Part shown: piece after piece, positions 25,042 to 34,352 of the stretch
How positions within the stretch are numbered: the first letter of the stretch is position 1
Layout of the letters: each line of letters starts with the position of its first letter
From: [Actinomadura] parvosata subsp. kistnae
Lineage (GTDB): Bacteria > Actinomycetota > Actinomycetes > Streptosporangiales > Streptosporangiaceae
Length of the DNA stretch: 64,000 nucleotides
Assembly: GCF_900323885.1 (NCBI RefSeq)
Contig: NZ_OOHJ01000018.1
Coordinates: 3,273,001 to 3,337,000, forward strand
Direction of reading: 5' to 3'
Notes under the pieces: model-generated
Database searches by the model: none
What the model was told of the DNA's origin: nothing
What the model saw: the letters and a program-made list of their open reading frames with translations, nothing else
Translations under genes and position numbers: made by a program

Positions 25042-26651
25042 GCGGCCCTCCCCACGTCTTCGACTGCCGAAAGGTCTTGTCCGGTTGCTCTGGCTTCCAG
25101 TGCTCTGAGGTGGGCTCGCCAGCGTTGGCGTTCGTGGACGGACCGGAGGAGGCGGACGGCGAGGGGTGGCACGTTGGCGTCTCCGGCCGGGACGGGGCGC
25201 CAGATGTAGCGGTGTGGGTCGGTGGGCTCGTCGGCCTGGCCGAGGGCTTCCAGGACCCACGTGCGGCGGTCCCGCTTGTGCTCGGCCAGGGTCTTGTTTG
25301 ACCACTTGCGAGAGACCAGGATGCGGCGTCCGGCGTAGCCGAGGTGTTCGGGCTTGTGGGCCTTGCCACGGCAGCGGCCGGGGTGCATGCCGGGCTTGGC
25401 GTCCTTGGGCTGGATGCCGTAGCGCAGCCAGTTCGGGCAGGTGGGTGAGCAGGGTTCGTAGCGCAGGGCGTCCAGCATGCAGACTGCGTGCTCGCGCTGG
25501 GCTTGGCCGCCGTCGAGGGCGTCGCCGAGGCTCTTGGTGAGGTACTTGGACAGGTAGCGGATGCACTGGTCGGCGTCCGGGGTGCCCGCGAGCACGCCTT
25601 GGATGTCGACTTGTTCGCCGAAGCGGATGACGTGGAGGGGTTCGGCGTCCTCGTCGAGTGCGTCGAGGGCTTCGTCCCAGGTGGGCAGCACTTCGCCGGT
25701 GGCCGGGTCGAGGTAGCCGGTGCCGTCCTGCCAGACGGGCATGTGGTCGCCGTCGAAGATGACTTTGTCGGCCTGGGGCCACCAGACCTGGTGGTAGGTG
25801 GCGGCGGCTATCTGCTTGATCTCGGCGCGTGGGAGCGTTCCACGGATCGCCATGTGGAGATGCGGGGCGAGCCGCTTCTGAGGCTCCACGGCGGCGAAGT
25901 ACTGCACGTCGTAGCCCGCGACGCGGCGCAGGTTCTGCACGAAGCGATCAACCAGCTTGGAGAAGTGCAGCGCGTCTCGTGCGGCACGCCGGTAGTCGTA
26001 GGTGTCGGGGTCGATGGGTGCGCCGTCGCGAACCTTGCCGTACGAGGGCAAGGTGAGCGTAACGAACAGCGACGGCCGGTAGACCTTGCCGTCCGTGCCC
26101 TGGAAGGTGCGTCCCAAGGTGGTGCTGGTCATCTTGCGCTTGGGCAGGTCGGGCGCATCCTGCCGCCGTCTGGTGGAGCGGGAGCGCTTGGCGGCGGTAC
26201 GGCCGAGGACGTTGCCGCGCATGCCTGCGGCGTTGATTTCCTCGTCCAGGCCGATGACGATCGCGTCCAGTTCGGTGGTGTCGTCGCCGGCCTTTTCGGC
26301 GGCGTCGCGCTGGGTTTGGTAGTCGGCGCGGAACTCCACCAGCCAGCGTTGTTCCTCGTTGGCCTCGTCGGGTGTGATGGCGGGTTCTTCGTCGAGGTGC
26401 CAGCCCTCGCGGCACTGGGCCTTGCGGAGCTGCTTGTTGCGCTTGGCGCACGGCGGGCACTTGCTGTCGAGGGTGGCCCCGCATGGGACGTCGATGATCT
26501 CGGTCTTGCCGGTGTGAGTGTCGAGGCGGTTGAGCAGGATGGGGCGGATGCAGACGCCGTGTTGCTTGGCGACCTCTACGAGCACGTCGCGGGCCATCGG
26601 CATGGCCTGTCGGACGGCCCTGGGGAGGGCGCGGTCGTGCGCATGGGTCAT
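25038..26651 (-). CDS. repSA: RepSA-type rolling-circle replication initiator
   Basis: 537 residues. A Cys-rich segment (CGATLDSKCPPCAKRNKQLR) near the N-terminus, PSLFVTLTLPSYGKV (motif I), the HUH metal motif in LAPHLHMAIRG (about residue 262) and a candidate catalytic tyrosine in IRYLSKYLTKSLG fit the RepSA group of AICE and plasmid initiators. It nicks the double-strand origin to start rolling-circle replication. The ATG at 26649-26651 has GGGAGG upstream and overlaps the stop of the small zinc-ribbon gene. Confidence 0.88.
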   Translation of the reverse strand: MTHAHDRALPRAVRQAMPMARDVLVEVAKQHGVCIRPILLNRLDTHTGKTEIIDVPCGATLDSKCPPCAKRNKQLRKAQCREGWHLDEEPAITPDEANEEQRWLVEFRADYQTQRDAAEKAGDDTTELDAIVIGLDEEINAAGMRGNVLGRTAAKRSRSTRRRQDAPDLPKRKMTSTTLGRTFQGTDGKVYRPSLFVTLTLPSYGKVRDGAPIDPDTYDYRRAARDALHFSKLVDRFVQNLRRVAGYDVQYFAAVEPQKRLAPHLHMAIRGTLPRAEIKQIAAATYHQVWWPQADKVIFDGDHMPVWQDGTGYLDPATGEVLPTWDEALDALDEDAEPLHVIRFGEQVDIQGVLAGTPDADQCIRYLSKYLTKSLGDALDGGQAQREHAVCMLDALRYEPCSPTCPNWLRYGIQPKDAKPGMHPGRCRGKAHKPEHLGYAGRRILVSRKWSNKTLAEHKRDRRTWVLEALGQADEPTDPHRYIWRPVPAGDANVPPLAVRLLRSVHERQRWRAHLRALEARATGQDLSAVEDVGRAA

Positions 26652-26797
26652 ATGGTCCTCCCTTCGTCGGGGTCGGTGACGATGAGCGCGGTCTGGCCGC
26701 ACTCAGAGCACTCGACCAGGCCGCGGACGGGGTCGAGCCAGAGAACGTCCAGGGTGAGGCAGGTGGCGCAGCGCAGCCCGTGCAGCAGGTGAGTCAT
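26648..26797 (-). CDS. 49-residue zinc-ribbon protein
   Basis: A very small gene that exactly bridges the FtsK-type gene and repSA, overlapping both by four bases (ATGA at each side). It reads MTHLLHGLRCATCLTLDVLW onward, with two CxxC pairs (CATC and CSEC) that should bind one zinc ion. Position and tight coupling suggest an accessory factor for replication or transfer. Confidence 0.75.
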   Translation of the reverse strand: MTHLLHGLRCATCLTLDVLWLDPVRGLVECSECGQTALIVTDPDEGRTI

Positions 26798-28212
26798 GCG
26801 GCCTGCCCGTAGTAGGCGACCATGGCGCGGATGTCGGTGTCGGAGACGTAAGCGGCGCGGACCCGGATCGGTTCGGGTGAGGTCTCCAGCCGCATGTACG
26901 CGACACCCGCGCCTAGTCCCGGGACTGGCGAGATGTGATCGGCTAGGGCGCCCCGGTCGCGTGCGCCGTCGCCGAGGATCATGTCCACCTGCTCGGACTC
27001 ATCCAGCCGGAGCGCGATCTTGTCGGGAAACAGGTTGCGGATGTTCATAACTTCCTTGCGCGGGTCCTGGAGAGCGGCCATGACGCCTACGCCGACCGAA
27101 CGGCCTTGGGTGGCGAGCGTGGCCAGGGCGGCGGAGATGCGCTGCCGCAGTTGCCGGTCAGGCTGGTAAGCGGTCAGGAACGCCACCTCGTCCACGAGGA
27201 CCAGGACGAACGGATCCTCGATCGTCGGGACATGGGAGCGCTGGAGCCCGGCGAAGCGGGCGGCCCTCTTCTGCATGACGGAGACGGCCTCGTCGCGCAG
27301 GTCGGCGCAGTCGGCCGGGTCGGCAGCGTAGTGGCCCTCGAACAGTTCCCGTCCGAAGGACAACTCCATCAGCTTGGGATCCAGCGCCCAGATCTGGGCC
27401 AGGCTCGCCCGCATGGCGGGGAGCAAGCCGCGGATGGTGTCCCAGAGGAAGGACCCCTTGCCGGACCCTGTCGCGCCCGCGATCAGGACGTGCGTTCCGT
27501 GGACCTTGAGCCGGAGTGGTCGGCCGTCCTCCTGCTTGCCGATCTCGACCGGTCCGACCGATGGCTCGTCCGGGATAGGAAGGGCGGGCATGGGAGCGGC
27601 CAACGGATCGCTGCGCGGGAAGGTCAGCAGCAGCCGGCCACCCTTGACGAGCGCGACCCGGCACGAAGTCGCACCGAAGCCGTGGGCGAGGTTGTCGATG
27701 CGGTCGGCCCAATCCTTGACCGCCTGCCCGCCGAGCATCCGGACCGTGATGCGATCGGCCCAGCCGTCGCAGGTGACGCGCAGCAGCCGCGGCATGTAGA
27801 TGCGACCGTTGACGCGCTTGGCCAGGCCGGAAACGTCCATGACGCCGTGACAGTGCCGCCGGTAGATCGACATGAGCCGCCACCAGGCCAGCAGCCGGAA
27901 GCCGACGAGGCGGGCGAAGAGATCGCCGTCGGTGCAGGCACAGGCGAGCAGGGACAGGACAACGAAGCCGACCGTGGACGCCGCAGCAGGCCAGCCGTAC
28001 CCGTAGCAGATGCCGCCGAGGACGACAGGGACGGCGACCGCGACCGGATACCGCCAGGTGGTGCGGGCGAGGGCGGACAGGAAGCGCCAGCCGTAGACGA
28101 GGAAGGTGATGATGGCGGGTGTCTTGAGCACGGCCGGGCGGAAGACGACGGCCGTATCGGGCGTGGTGGAGACGAGGTTGCGCGCCTCATCGCCAGGCAG
28201 CCGCTTGAACAT
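26794..28212 (-). CDS. FtsK/SpoIIIE-type conjugative DNA translocase
   Basis: 472 residues with N-terminal membrane helices (about residues 35-110), Walker A GATGSGKGS (about 244), Walker B VLVLVDEVAFL and the LATQGRSVGVGVMAALQDPR segment of the FtsK family. It is shorter than the element-1 translocase and lacks its acidic linker and C-terminal winged helix. It starts the coupled traB-zinc ribbon-repSA-xis-int series. Confidence 0.88.
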   Translation of the reverse strand: MFKRLPGDEARNLVSTTPDTAVVFRPAVLKTPAIITFLVYGWRFLSALARTTWRYPVAVAVPVVLGGICYGYGWPAAASTVGFVVLSLLACACTDGDLFARLVGFRLLAWWRLMSIYRRHCHGVMDVSGLAKRVNGRIYMPRLLRVTCDGWADRITVRMLGGQAVKDWADRIDNLAHGFGATSCRVALVKGGRLLLTFPRSDPLAAPMPALPIPDEPSVGPVEIGKQEDGRPLRLKVHGTHVLIAGATGSGKGSFLWDTIRGLLPAMRASLAQIWALDPKLMELSFGRELFEGHYAADPADCADLRDEAVSVMQKRAARFAGLQRSHVPTIEDPFVLVLVDEVAFLTAYQPDRQLRQRISAALATLATQGRSVGVGVMAALQDPRKEVMNIRNLFPDKIALRLDESEQVDMILGDGARDRGALADHISPVPGLGAGVAYMRLETSPEPIRVRAAYVSDTDIRAMVAYYGQAA

Positions 28213-28300
28213 AAGCTAGGAACCTCTCGTGATTGAGCAAGTCGTGGGAGAACCGAGGGGCCGCCGGAAGTTGCCGCTTCCAGCGGCCCCGCCTCATGTG

Positions 28301-28615
28301 TCAGGCCGCCGTATCGGTGGCGTCCTTGGCCGACTGTTCGGCGTGCAACTGCTCGCAGTCGGCGAGGTAGCGAGCGGCGGCGTTGAAAATGTCGCGGGCG
28401 AGGGTCAGATCGTCTTCGGTGACCTGACCAGCCCCGGTGGTGGAGATGTGCACGTTCGCCTCGCAGGAGGCGAAGTCCAGGTACGGGCGCGGGCTGCTGA
28501 GCAGGAGCCCGGCACGGACCTTCAGGCGCGAGGTGTGGAAGGAGACGCCGACGTGCGGCGCGGAGTCGGGCTGCAGGGACAAGGTGACGTAGGTGTAAGG
28601 CCGAGGCTCGCTCAC
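28301..28615 (-). CDS. small AICE protein, unknown
   Basis: 104 residues (MSEPRPYTYVTLSLQPDSAP ...). The C-terminal half has TEDDLTLARDIFNAAARYLADCE, closely similar in layout to TAEDLEFARQLAHAAHRFARSVE in the next gene, so the two are probably paralogues. They overlap by four bases. No known function. Confidence 0.65.
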   Translation of the reverse strand: MSEPRPYTYVTLSLQPDSAPHVGVSFHTSRLKVRAGLLLSSPRPYLDFASCEANVHISTTGAGQVTEDDLTLARDIFNAAARYLADCEQLHAEQSAKDATDTAA

Positions 28616-28878
28616 GCTGCGACCCCCTTGCCGTCGGGGAGGCCGTAGAAGCTGCGCTCCACGGAGCGGGCGAAGCGGTGGGCGGCGTGGGCGAGCTGGC
28701 GGGCGAACTCCAGGTCTTCCGCCGTCACGGGTCCGTTGGTGGTGACCAGGACGGAGGTGGCTCCGAAGTCGAGCGCCAGGACGGGCTCACGGCACGGGAA
28801 CGGGTGGTTGAGGGTGCGGGCGGCGTGCCCGGTGGTCAGCCGGATCACGCTGTTGCGCGGAGTACGGCGTCGGGTCAT
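28612..28878 (-). CDS. small AICE protein, paralogue of its neighbour
   Basis: 88 residues with the pattern LDFGATSVLVTTNGPVTAED followed by a helix, which parallels the preceding gene (LDFASCEANVHISTTGAGQV...TEDD). It follows pra without a gap. Function unknown. Confidence 0.65.
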   Translation of the reverse strand: MTRRRTPRNSVIRLTTGHAARTLNHPFPCREPVLALDFGATSVLVTTNGPVTAEDLEFARQLAHAAHRFARSVERSFYGLPDGKGVAA

Positions 28879-29304
28879 TTAGGCGGCTTCCTTTCCGGCC
28901 GAAGCCTTGTTCTGGGCGGGCTGGTTGAGCTGGCGGGGAGCGTGCATCTCGCGAACCTTGATGGAGTAGGCGAGGCGTCCGGCCGCGTTGACGTACGGGG
29001 TGACGGACATGCCGTCGAACTCGACCGGCGTGAACGGTAGCCCCGGCATGGGCTGCGGGGGCACCGGCTGGACCGGGGCCAGGATCTTGACGGCCACCGT
29101 CTTCTGGGCGGGCTTGAGGGTGGGGTCACCGTCCATGACTGCGACCTGCCAGACCAGCTCTGCGGTCTGCTTGTCGCGGGCCTGCACGAACCGGCCGTTC
29201 GTCGAGGCGTCGAAGTCCTTGACGGGCTCGACCTCGCCGACGATGTAGCAGCCGTGCGGGAAGACCATGGCGAAGGTGACGGGGATGGGGCCTTGCAGAG
29301 CCAT
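28879..29304 (-). CDS. pra: Pra-type activator of AICE replication, integration and excision
   Basis: 141 residues with family hallmarks VTFAMVFPHGCYIVGEVEPV, VQARDKQTAELVWQVAVMDGD, PGLPFTPVEFDGMSVTPYVN and GRLAYSIKVREMHAP. In pSAM2, Pra activates the rep-xis-int operon and is itself repressed by KorSA. Its own promoter region holds repeats at 29341-29393 that could be the operator for the GntR protein of this element. Confidence 0.85.
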   Translation of the reverse strand: MALQGPIPVTFAMVFPHGCYIVGEVEPVKDFDASTNGRFVQARDKQTAELVWQVAVMDGDPTLKPAQKTVAVKILAPVQPVPPQPMPGLPFTPVEFDGMSVTPYVNAAGRLAYSIKVREMHAPRQLNQPAQNKASAGKEAA

Positions 29305-29340
29305 AACGTTGGTTCCTCTCTTGGATGACAGGCACTCGAC

Positions 29341-29393
29341 CTATCAAGTAGCTAGACGATAACTCTCCGTAGCTTGCTAGGTCAAGTGACTAG
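29341..29393. promoter_or_regulatory. operator-like repeats in the pra promoter
   Basis: CAAGTAGCTAG (29345-29355), GTAGCTTGCTAG (29369-29380) and TCAAGTGACTAG (29382-29393) are related half-sites within 53 bp. They recall the TAGCTTG/TCTAGCTAG repeats in the element-1 GntR promoter. A likely repressor binding region between divergent genes. Confidence 0.5.
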
Positions 29394-29469
29394 GTGTGAG
29401 GTGACGGGCGTGTCACCAGTGCGATAGACAGGCGCCCAAGCCGATAGCCCGACATCTGGGGAGAATCTG

Positions 29470-29883
29470 GTGCGAGCCTCATGGGGCTGCTTAGCCGTGG
29501 TCGTGATCGTCCCGCTGGTCGCGCTGTTCCTGCTGTACCAGATCCCCATGTGGCGCGACGATGCCCGGCTCGACGACTTCCACGAGCGAGTGCTGGCCAT
29601 CCCGCTGCCGCCTGAGACGCGCAGCGCTGGCGACAGCGAAGCCGAATTCGGCAAGAACTCCGGTGGTGGTGGGGACTACTGCCACTACGAGATCCGACTG
29701 CCTCTCAGCACCGGCCTGTCGGCAGGGGAGATCGGCGCCTACTATCGCAAGGCCGCGATTACTGGAGTGGAGATCGCGGCCGACGTCCGTCTCGACTGGG
29801 GCGAGGACACCGCAGACGGTAGAGCCGTCGTTGTGAAGTTCAGCGACATCAGCTCCAGCGACTGGGATTGGCGCTGCACATAG
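29470..29883 (+). CDS. membrane-anchored protein of unknown function
   Basis: 137 residues from a GTG with GGGGAG upstream. One N-terminal signal anchor (WGCLAVVVIVPLVALFLLYQ) is followed by an extracytoplasmic domain of about 110 residues with the segment YEIRLPLSTGLSAGEIGAYY. It lies between pra and the GntR gene on the opposite strand. It could act in surface exclusion or sensing, but nothing proves it. Confidence 0.65.
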   Translation: MRASWGCLAVVVIVPLVALFLLYQIPMWRDDARLDDFHERVLAIPLPPETRSAGDSEAEFGKNSGGGGDYCHYEIRLPLSTGLSAGEIGAYYRKAAITGVEIAADVRLDWGEDTADGRAVVVKFSDISSSDWDWRCT

Positions 29884-29895
29884 ATGGCAGCCCCG

Positions 29896-30630
29896 TCACG
29901 TGATCGGGTAGGCGTCTTCCAGCTCGTGCCGGTTGGCAGGTAGCAGGACCTCGACGACGGCTAGGGGCCGGCCGGAGGCATCACGGACAGCGCCGAAGAC
30001 CGCCAGGAGCGGGATGTTCTTGGGCATGCCCAGTTGCCTGGCCTCGTCGGCCGAGGGCATGCGCGCGGTGATCTGCTCCACGATGTGATCGAACCGGACG
30101 CCCTTACGGGCTTGAAGATGCTCCCGCAGCCCCTGCCGCAACGGCTCACCACTGGTGAGATCCGTACCGCCGGAAAGATCCAACGGCAACCAGAGCGACA
30201 CCAGCTCGGTCGGCTCGGCGTCACGTACGATGAGCCGCCGCCGGACGAACACCTTGCTCTTGGGCGACACGTCGAGCAGCACACCGACGCGGTTCGGAGC
30301 AGTGACAGCGCCCACTTCGACAACGTCGCCGGTGGTGTCGTTCTCGGGCGTGGTCAGGTACGCCTGTCCGGGCCGCTTCTGCTCGACGGAGGCCATGGCC
30401 GGTCGGCCGCGCACGAAGCGCCCCTTGCCTTGCTGAGACTCGATCCAGCCCTGCTCACGGAGCACGCGCAGGGCGGCGACCACGGTGGGACGGGAGACGC
30501 TGAACTCCTGGATGAGCTGGTTCTCACTGGGGAGGAGCGTGCCCGGTGGGTAGTCTCCTGCCTCGATGCGCCTTTGAAGAGTCTGGACAAGCTGCGCATA
30601 CTTAGGCGGCACGGACTCTAGCGACATCAT
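29896..30630 (-). CDS. GntR/HutC-family repressor of AICE 2
   Basis: 244 residues (ATG at 30628-30630, or the next ATG). It has the winged helix PPKYAQLVQTLQRRIEAGDY with PSENQLIQEFSVSRPTVVAALRVL, and a UTRA domain. It is the KorSA counterpart in this element and is only distantly similar to the one in element 1, so the two elements probably do not cross-repress. Confidence 0.83.
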   Translation of the reverse strand: MMSLESVPPKYAQLVQTLQRRIEAGDYPPGTLLPSENQLIQEFSVSRPTVVAALRVLREQGWIESQQGKGRFVRGRPAMASVEQKRPGQAYLTTPENDTTGDVVEVGAVTAPNRVGVLLDVSPKSKVFVRRRLIVRDAEPTELVSLWLPLDLSGGTDLTSGEPLRQGLREHLQARKGVRFDHIVEQITARMPSADEARQLGMPKNIPLLAVFGAVRDASGRPLAVVEVLLPANRHELEDAYPIT

Positions 30631-30881
30631 GACCGTCCAACAGCCGACAGGTTGTTTTACCAAGTTTGAGAGTAACCGGCGAACCACAGCCTGTCCACGC
30701 GGTTGGGGCAAGGCCGGGAGCCGTACAGAGGAACCCGGCAGGCAGCCCAGCGGCCGGGCGGGGGAAGGACGCCGCGGGGACCACCACTGCAACTGCCTGC
30801 CGGAAAGGCGCGACGAGATAAGGCGGCGGCAATCCCTACCTCCTTTGGTCAGGGAGCGCACTTGTCTCGCCGCGCCGGTCA

Positions 30882-31169
30882 TCACCTGGCGATGTACTCA
30901 GACAGAAGCTTCGCCGCGCCCTCGGGATCGCGAGTGGGGTGCCGCTGTTCGGCGCTCTGCCACGAGTAGTAGGCCCCGCCGAACCCGACGAACACCCACA
31001 CTGGCAGCCCCGGCTCACGCTTGTAGACGACCAGCGCGGTGTTGTCGTCGCGCAACTCGGCGTTGACACCGAGGTGCGTGAGCTGGTCGCGCAGCCGGAC
31101 GAGCATGTCGCTCTCACGCTGGTTCTGCAGGAAGCCGTTCATCGCGGCCTGCATGATCGAGTTCATCAT
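30882..31169 (-). CDS. small AICE protein, unknown
   Basis: 95 residues starting at a double ATG (31164-31169) with AAGGGA upstream. It has an amphipathic N-terminal helix (NSIMQAAMNGFLQNQRESDM) and a beta-rich middle (LPVWVFVGFGGAYYSW). It overlaps the stop of the preceding Cys-rich gene. Function unknown. The 251 bp between it and the GntR gene hold no gene that I can support. Confidence 0.6.
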   Translation of the reverse strand: MMNSIMQAAMNGFLQNQRESDMLVRLRDQLTHLGVNAELRDDNTALVVYKREPGLPVWVFVGFGGAYYSWQSAEQRHPTRDPEGAAKLLSEYIAR

Positions 31170-31369
31170 CCGTTCCCTTCGGCCTGGCCGCCTCCGAGGC
31201 AGTCGAGACACTCCCGCTCCTCACTAGGGGTCTGATCTGTGTCGCAGTCGCTGATGAGGAGCGCACGGCGCGAGTCGCGCAGCTTGTTCCCGCGTCCCCG
31301 GCAGCCGGGGCACGGCGACGTCTTGCTCATCTCGTCTGGCCGGATCACCGTCGCCATCTCCTCGTTCAT
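31166..31369 (-). CDS. small zinc-binding protein with DnaJ-like CxxCxGxG motifs
   Basis: 67 residues. CPGCRGRG and CLDCLGGG form a DnaJ-type zinc centre. It overlaps the next gene (ATGA). AGGGAA lies upstream of the ATG at 31367-31369. Proteins like this are frequent beside regulators in AICEs; function unknown. Confidence 0.65.
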   Translation of the reverse strand: MNEEMATVIRPDEMSKTSPCPGCRGRGNKLRDSRRALLISDCDTDQTPSEERECLDCLGGGQAEGNG

Positions 31370-31511
31370 CCGGCGTTCCCTGTGGCGGGAGGCCGCGTGA
31401 CGTACCGTGGTTGAGTGATGACAAGTCCACCGGCAACCGAGTCTGAGCAGGACCCCTGAACGGCCCCCTCATTTCCCCTTTCGAGCCCCCAGCCGGGAGG
31501 AAGACCCGAAG

Positions 31512-32801
31512 ATGCCCGACTACGTCCCTAAACGTTCGCCTCCGCGCCTGGCGCAACGAAAGGCACCTCTCGCGCGCCCAGATGGCCGACCAGGTCAACG
31601 CCACACCCACAGGCATTGCCGAAAGGCTGACCTGCGACGAGGCGCGCGTACGACGCTGGGAGGCCGGCGAGGTCCGCTGGCCGCGCACGCCGTATCGGCT
31701 GGCACTGACGCAACTGACTGGGCTGGAGCCGGAAGCTCTCGGGTTCTCCCAGACCAAGCAGACCGGCAGCGGCCTCATCGAGGCTCGGGTGATCCCCGCC
31801 GACGCCCTTCGAGCGGAGGCTGACCTGTACGGGACCGTGGAGCTCGCCCAGCAACTCCAGGCATCCGACGTCGAGAGCGGAACCCTGGAAGCCCTTGCCG
31901 AGGCGTCGATCTCCTGTGCCGGGCTTACCCTGTCGTACCCGCGAGCACCCTACGAGACCGAACGCAAAAGCGCCTGGCGCAGATCAACCACCTGCTTGCC
32001 GGACGCCTCACCTTGGACCAGCATCGCGAACTGCTCGTGATCACCGGCTGGCTGACCGCCCTGCTGGGCTGCGTCCACTACGACCTGGGCGAGAGGGAAG
32101 AGGCCGAAACGGCCCGACGGGCTGCCTTCGAGATGGGCCGCCAGGTCGGACACGGCGAACTCATGGGCTGGGCACACGAAATGTCAGCGTGGTTCGCCCT
32201 CGTCGAAGGCCGCTATGAAGACGTCGTTACCGCCGCCCGCATGGGCCAAGCCGTGGCCGGCACCAGCAGCGCCATGGTCCAACTCACCCTCCAAGAAGCC
32301 CGCGGTCTTGCCCGCATCGGGGACCGCCGCGAAGCCGATCGTGCTCTGACCCGCGGAGCCGAGGTGCTCGGCAGCCTGCCAGTGCCTGACCACCCCGACC
32401 ACCACTTCGTTTTTGACCACGCCAAGTGGGTTTTCTACGCCGCCACCTGCTACACATGGCTTGCTGATGATGACCGCGCCGAAGAGCACGCCCGCGAGAC
32501 CATCCAGATGCATACTCGCCCTGATGGCACCTCTAACGCTCCGATGCGAGTCGCCGACGCGCACATAGACCTTGGTATCGTCCACGCCCGGCGCGGCGAT
32601 CTCGATGCGGCTGTCAATGAGGGACTGGCTGCGTTCGACATTGATCGACGATCCCTTACTGACCTCGTGAACCGTGCCGGAGATCTCGATCACGTCCTGC
32701 GGAAGCGCTACCGACGCGAAGCGCTTTCAGAGGAGTTCCATGAGCGCTTCATAAATGCGCGTCGAGCGCTTCATACTCGAAGACATGAGCTGCTCGACTA
32801 G
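31512..32801 (+). pseudogene. frameshifted HTH/TPR-like regulator
   Basis: Reads as one protein only across two frame changes. The start ATG at 31512 with GGAGG upstream gives MPDYVP. The HTH part (NVRLRAWRNERHLSRAQMAD onward) is one frame later from about 31531. The alpha-helical repeat part (LAQINHLLAGRLTLDQHREL ... RRHELLD) returns to the first frame near 31970. Both shifts fall at A-runs. The family is an XRE-type regulator with TPR-like repeats, common beside GntR regulators in AICEs. It may be inactive, may need frameshifting, or may reflect sequencing errors. Confidence 0.65.
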
Positions 32802-34219
32802 GCTTTAGTGGCAGGAAAGATCTTGTCTACAACAGAATTTATGCGTTCGGATGGGGTAATGCCACCTGATAATACCGCAAGTACTGCGGCGATTAGCAAG
32901 GTAATGCGGGCGCTTGATGCAGCTTCAGGGGCGTTGCTAAACAGAGGCAGTGCCGGAATGGCGAACGCCCCGGCACACAGGATTGCAGCTGGCCATAAAC
33001 GTCCTAAAACGGGTTGCCATTTTCTTTTGACTTCTGCATCTGGCACTGCGGCGAGGAGTGTTTCAAGGTCCCCTTTAGTCCATGCCTCTAAACCTAAGAT
33101 AAGAGACTCTTCTGTGGCGGCTAAATCTTCGACTTTCGCTGTTCGCACCAAGGCTTCCTTGTGTGACCGGATTGCTTCTGCGAATCTGAGGCCAAGAATT
33201 TGAGCCTTTCTGCGAGTCGCGGTGTCCCGATAAGGGACATGCTGGAGCGCGAACTTCTCTGCGTCTTGTGCTGCCCTCTCAAGCTCCGCAACCAATAGAC
33301 GGATGTAGTTGCCGTTAGCCCACGGGCGAGAATCCGCCCTCTGTTTTGAAGGTGCTTGATTCCCTCCTCCGTGAGCATTTTTCCGTCCATTGGAACGATC
33401 ACCTTGAGGAGCGATAGGCGGCGGGTCTTGCCTCCGAGGGTCTCGGCACCAGTCAATCCAGTAGGTAATCGTCAATAGGCGAAGCATAACTAGATCAAGC
33501 CCGCTTGGGCGCGGATACCTTCGCCGAACAAAATAATAACGCACGGCATAGAAAGTGCTGATAAGCGGCGCCATTAGAACGAATATTATAGCCCAAGCTG
33601 CAAATGTCGCCATATCCGGGACGATACTAATAAATGACGGAAATTCGAAGGCGGCGGCCGATATTTGATAGAGCGCTAGTAGATACGATATCGCTAGGGC
33701 AATCTGCCCTTCGTGTCTGGCCGTTGGAGTGACCATAGTAAAGGACGTCTCGTTCAAATCATGTCGGCGAAGAACCCGGAATGCTGATGTGGCGAAAAGC
33801 GTGATTGGAATCATGAACACAAAGGCGGTGGCTGTTAGTGCGGCACGATGCGTGGTGGGCCTGAAAGACTCGATGCTGGCAGCAACTCCTATGCCGAATG
33901 CGGCGATGGCGAATGTCGCAGTGGAGGCGATTGCGAACATCAATCGAGGAGAGATCATCCAATATATGGCGCGTCGGCATGTTGCGGAGACCGCCTTGCG
34001 CCTTACTTTGTCGCGCAAATCATCGGGCATGTTGCGAATGTTGGAGCTATAAAAAGAAACGAGTCGTGCATGGCGTGTCGCCATGCTATATGCCCGCTCA
34101 AGGCGGGTGGCTTTGCTGGTAGGCCATTTTCGTGCGATGGTGAGCACAATCCTGCCAATATGGTCTTGCTTGAGTAGGGAGTGAATGGAGGCTAGCCGCA
34201 TGCATAGAGTATGGAGCAC
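32798..34219 (-). CDS. six-helix membrane protein, cargo of AICE 2
   Basis: 473 residues. Four membrane helices lie at about residues 90-240, then a long basic, soluble middle region, then two helices near the C-terminus (LWPAAILCAGAFAIPALPLF and ITLLIAAVLAVLSGG). Base composition is clearly more AT-rich than the element backbone. The GTG at 34217-34219 or an ATG six codons later may be the start. I recognise no family. A membrane effector of a defence or competition system is possible but unproven. Confidence 0.6.
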   Translation of the reverse strand: MLHTLCMRLASIHSLLKQDHIGRIVLTIARKWPTSKATRLERAYSMATRHARLVSFYSSNIRNMPDDLRDKVRRKAVSATCRRAIYWMISPRLMFAIASTATFAIAAFGIGVAASIESFRPTTHRAALTATAFVFMIPITLFATSAFRVLRRHDLNETSFTMVTPTARHEGQIALAISYLLALYQISAAAFEFPSFISIVPDMATFAAWAIIFVLMAPLISTFYAVRYYFVRRRYPRPSGLDLVMLRLLTITYWIDWCRDPRRQDPPPIAPQGDRSNGRKNAHGGGNQAPSKQRADSRPWANGNYIRLLVAELERAAQDAEKFALQHVPYRDTATRRKAQILGLRFAEAIRSHKEALVRTAKVEDLAATEESLILGLEAWTKGDLETLLAAVPDAEVKRKWQPVLGRLWPAAILCAGAFAIPALPLFSNAPEAASSARITLLIAAVLAVLSGGITPSERINSVVDKIFPATKA

Positions 34220-34352
34220 TTGATGCCCTGCTTGGAGCCAGATCGCCAGATGATTCGCATGTCGGACGAATGAGTATGAAGCGGTGGGTGAGCGTATCGG
34301 GACGCGTGATTAGCAAGAGATCGGTGCGTTGCCGAATTGTCCTTACGAGGAT

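Noticed and set aside
28229..28300. Additional gene between the translocase and the small AICE proteins of element 2
   Set aside because: The 88-bp gap is too short and no start with a ribosome-binding site was found.
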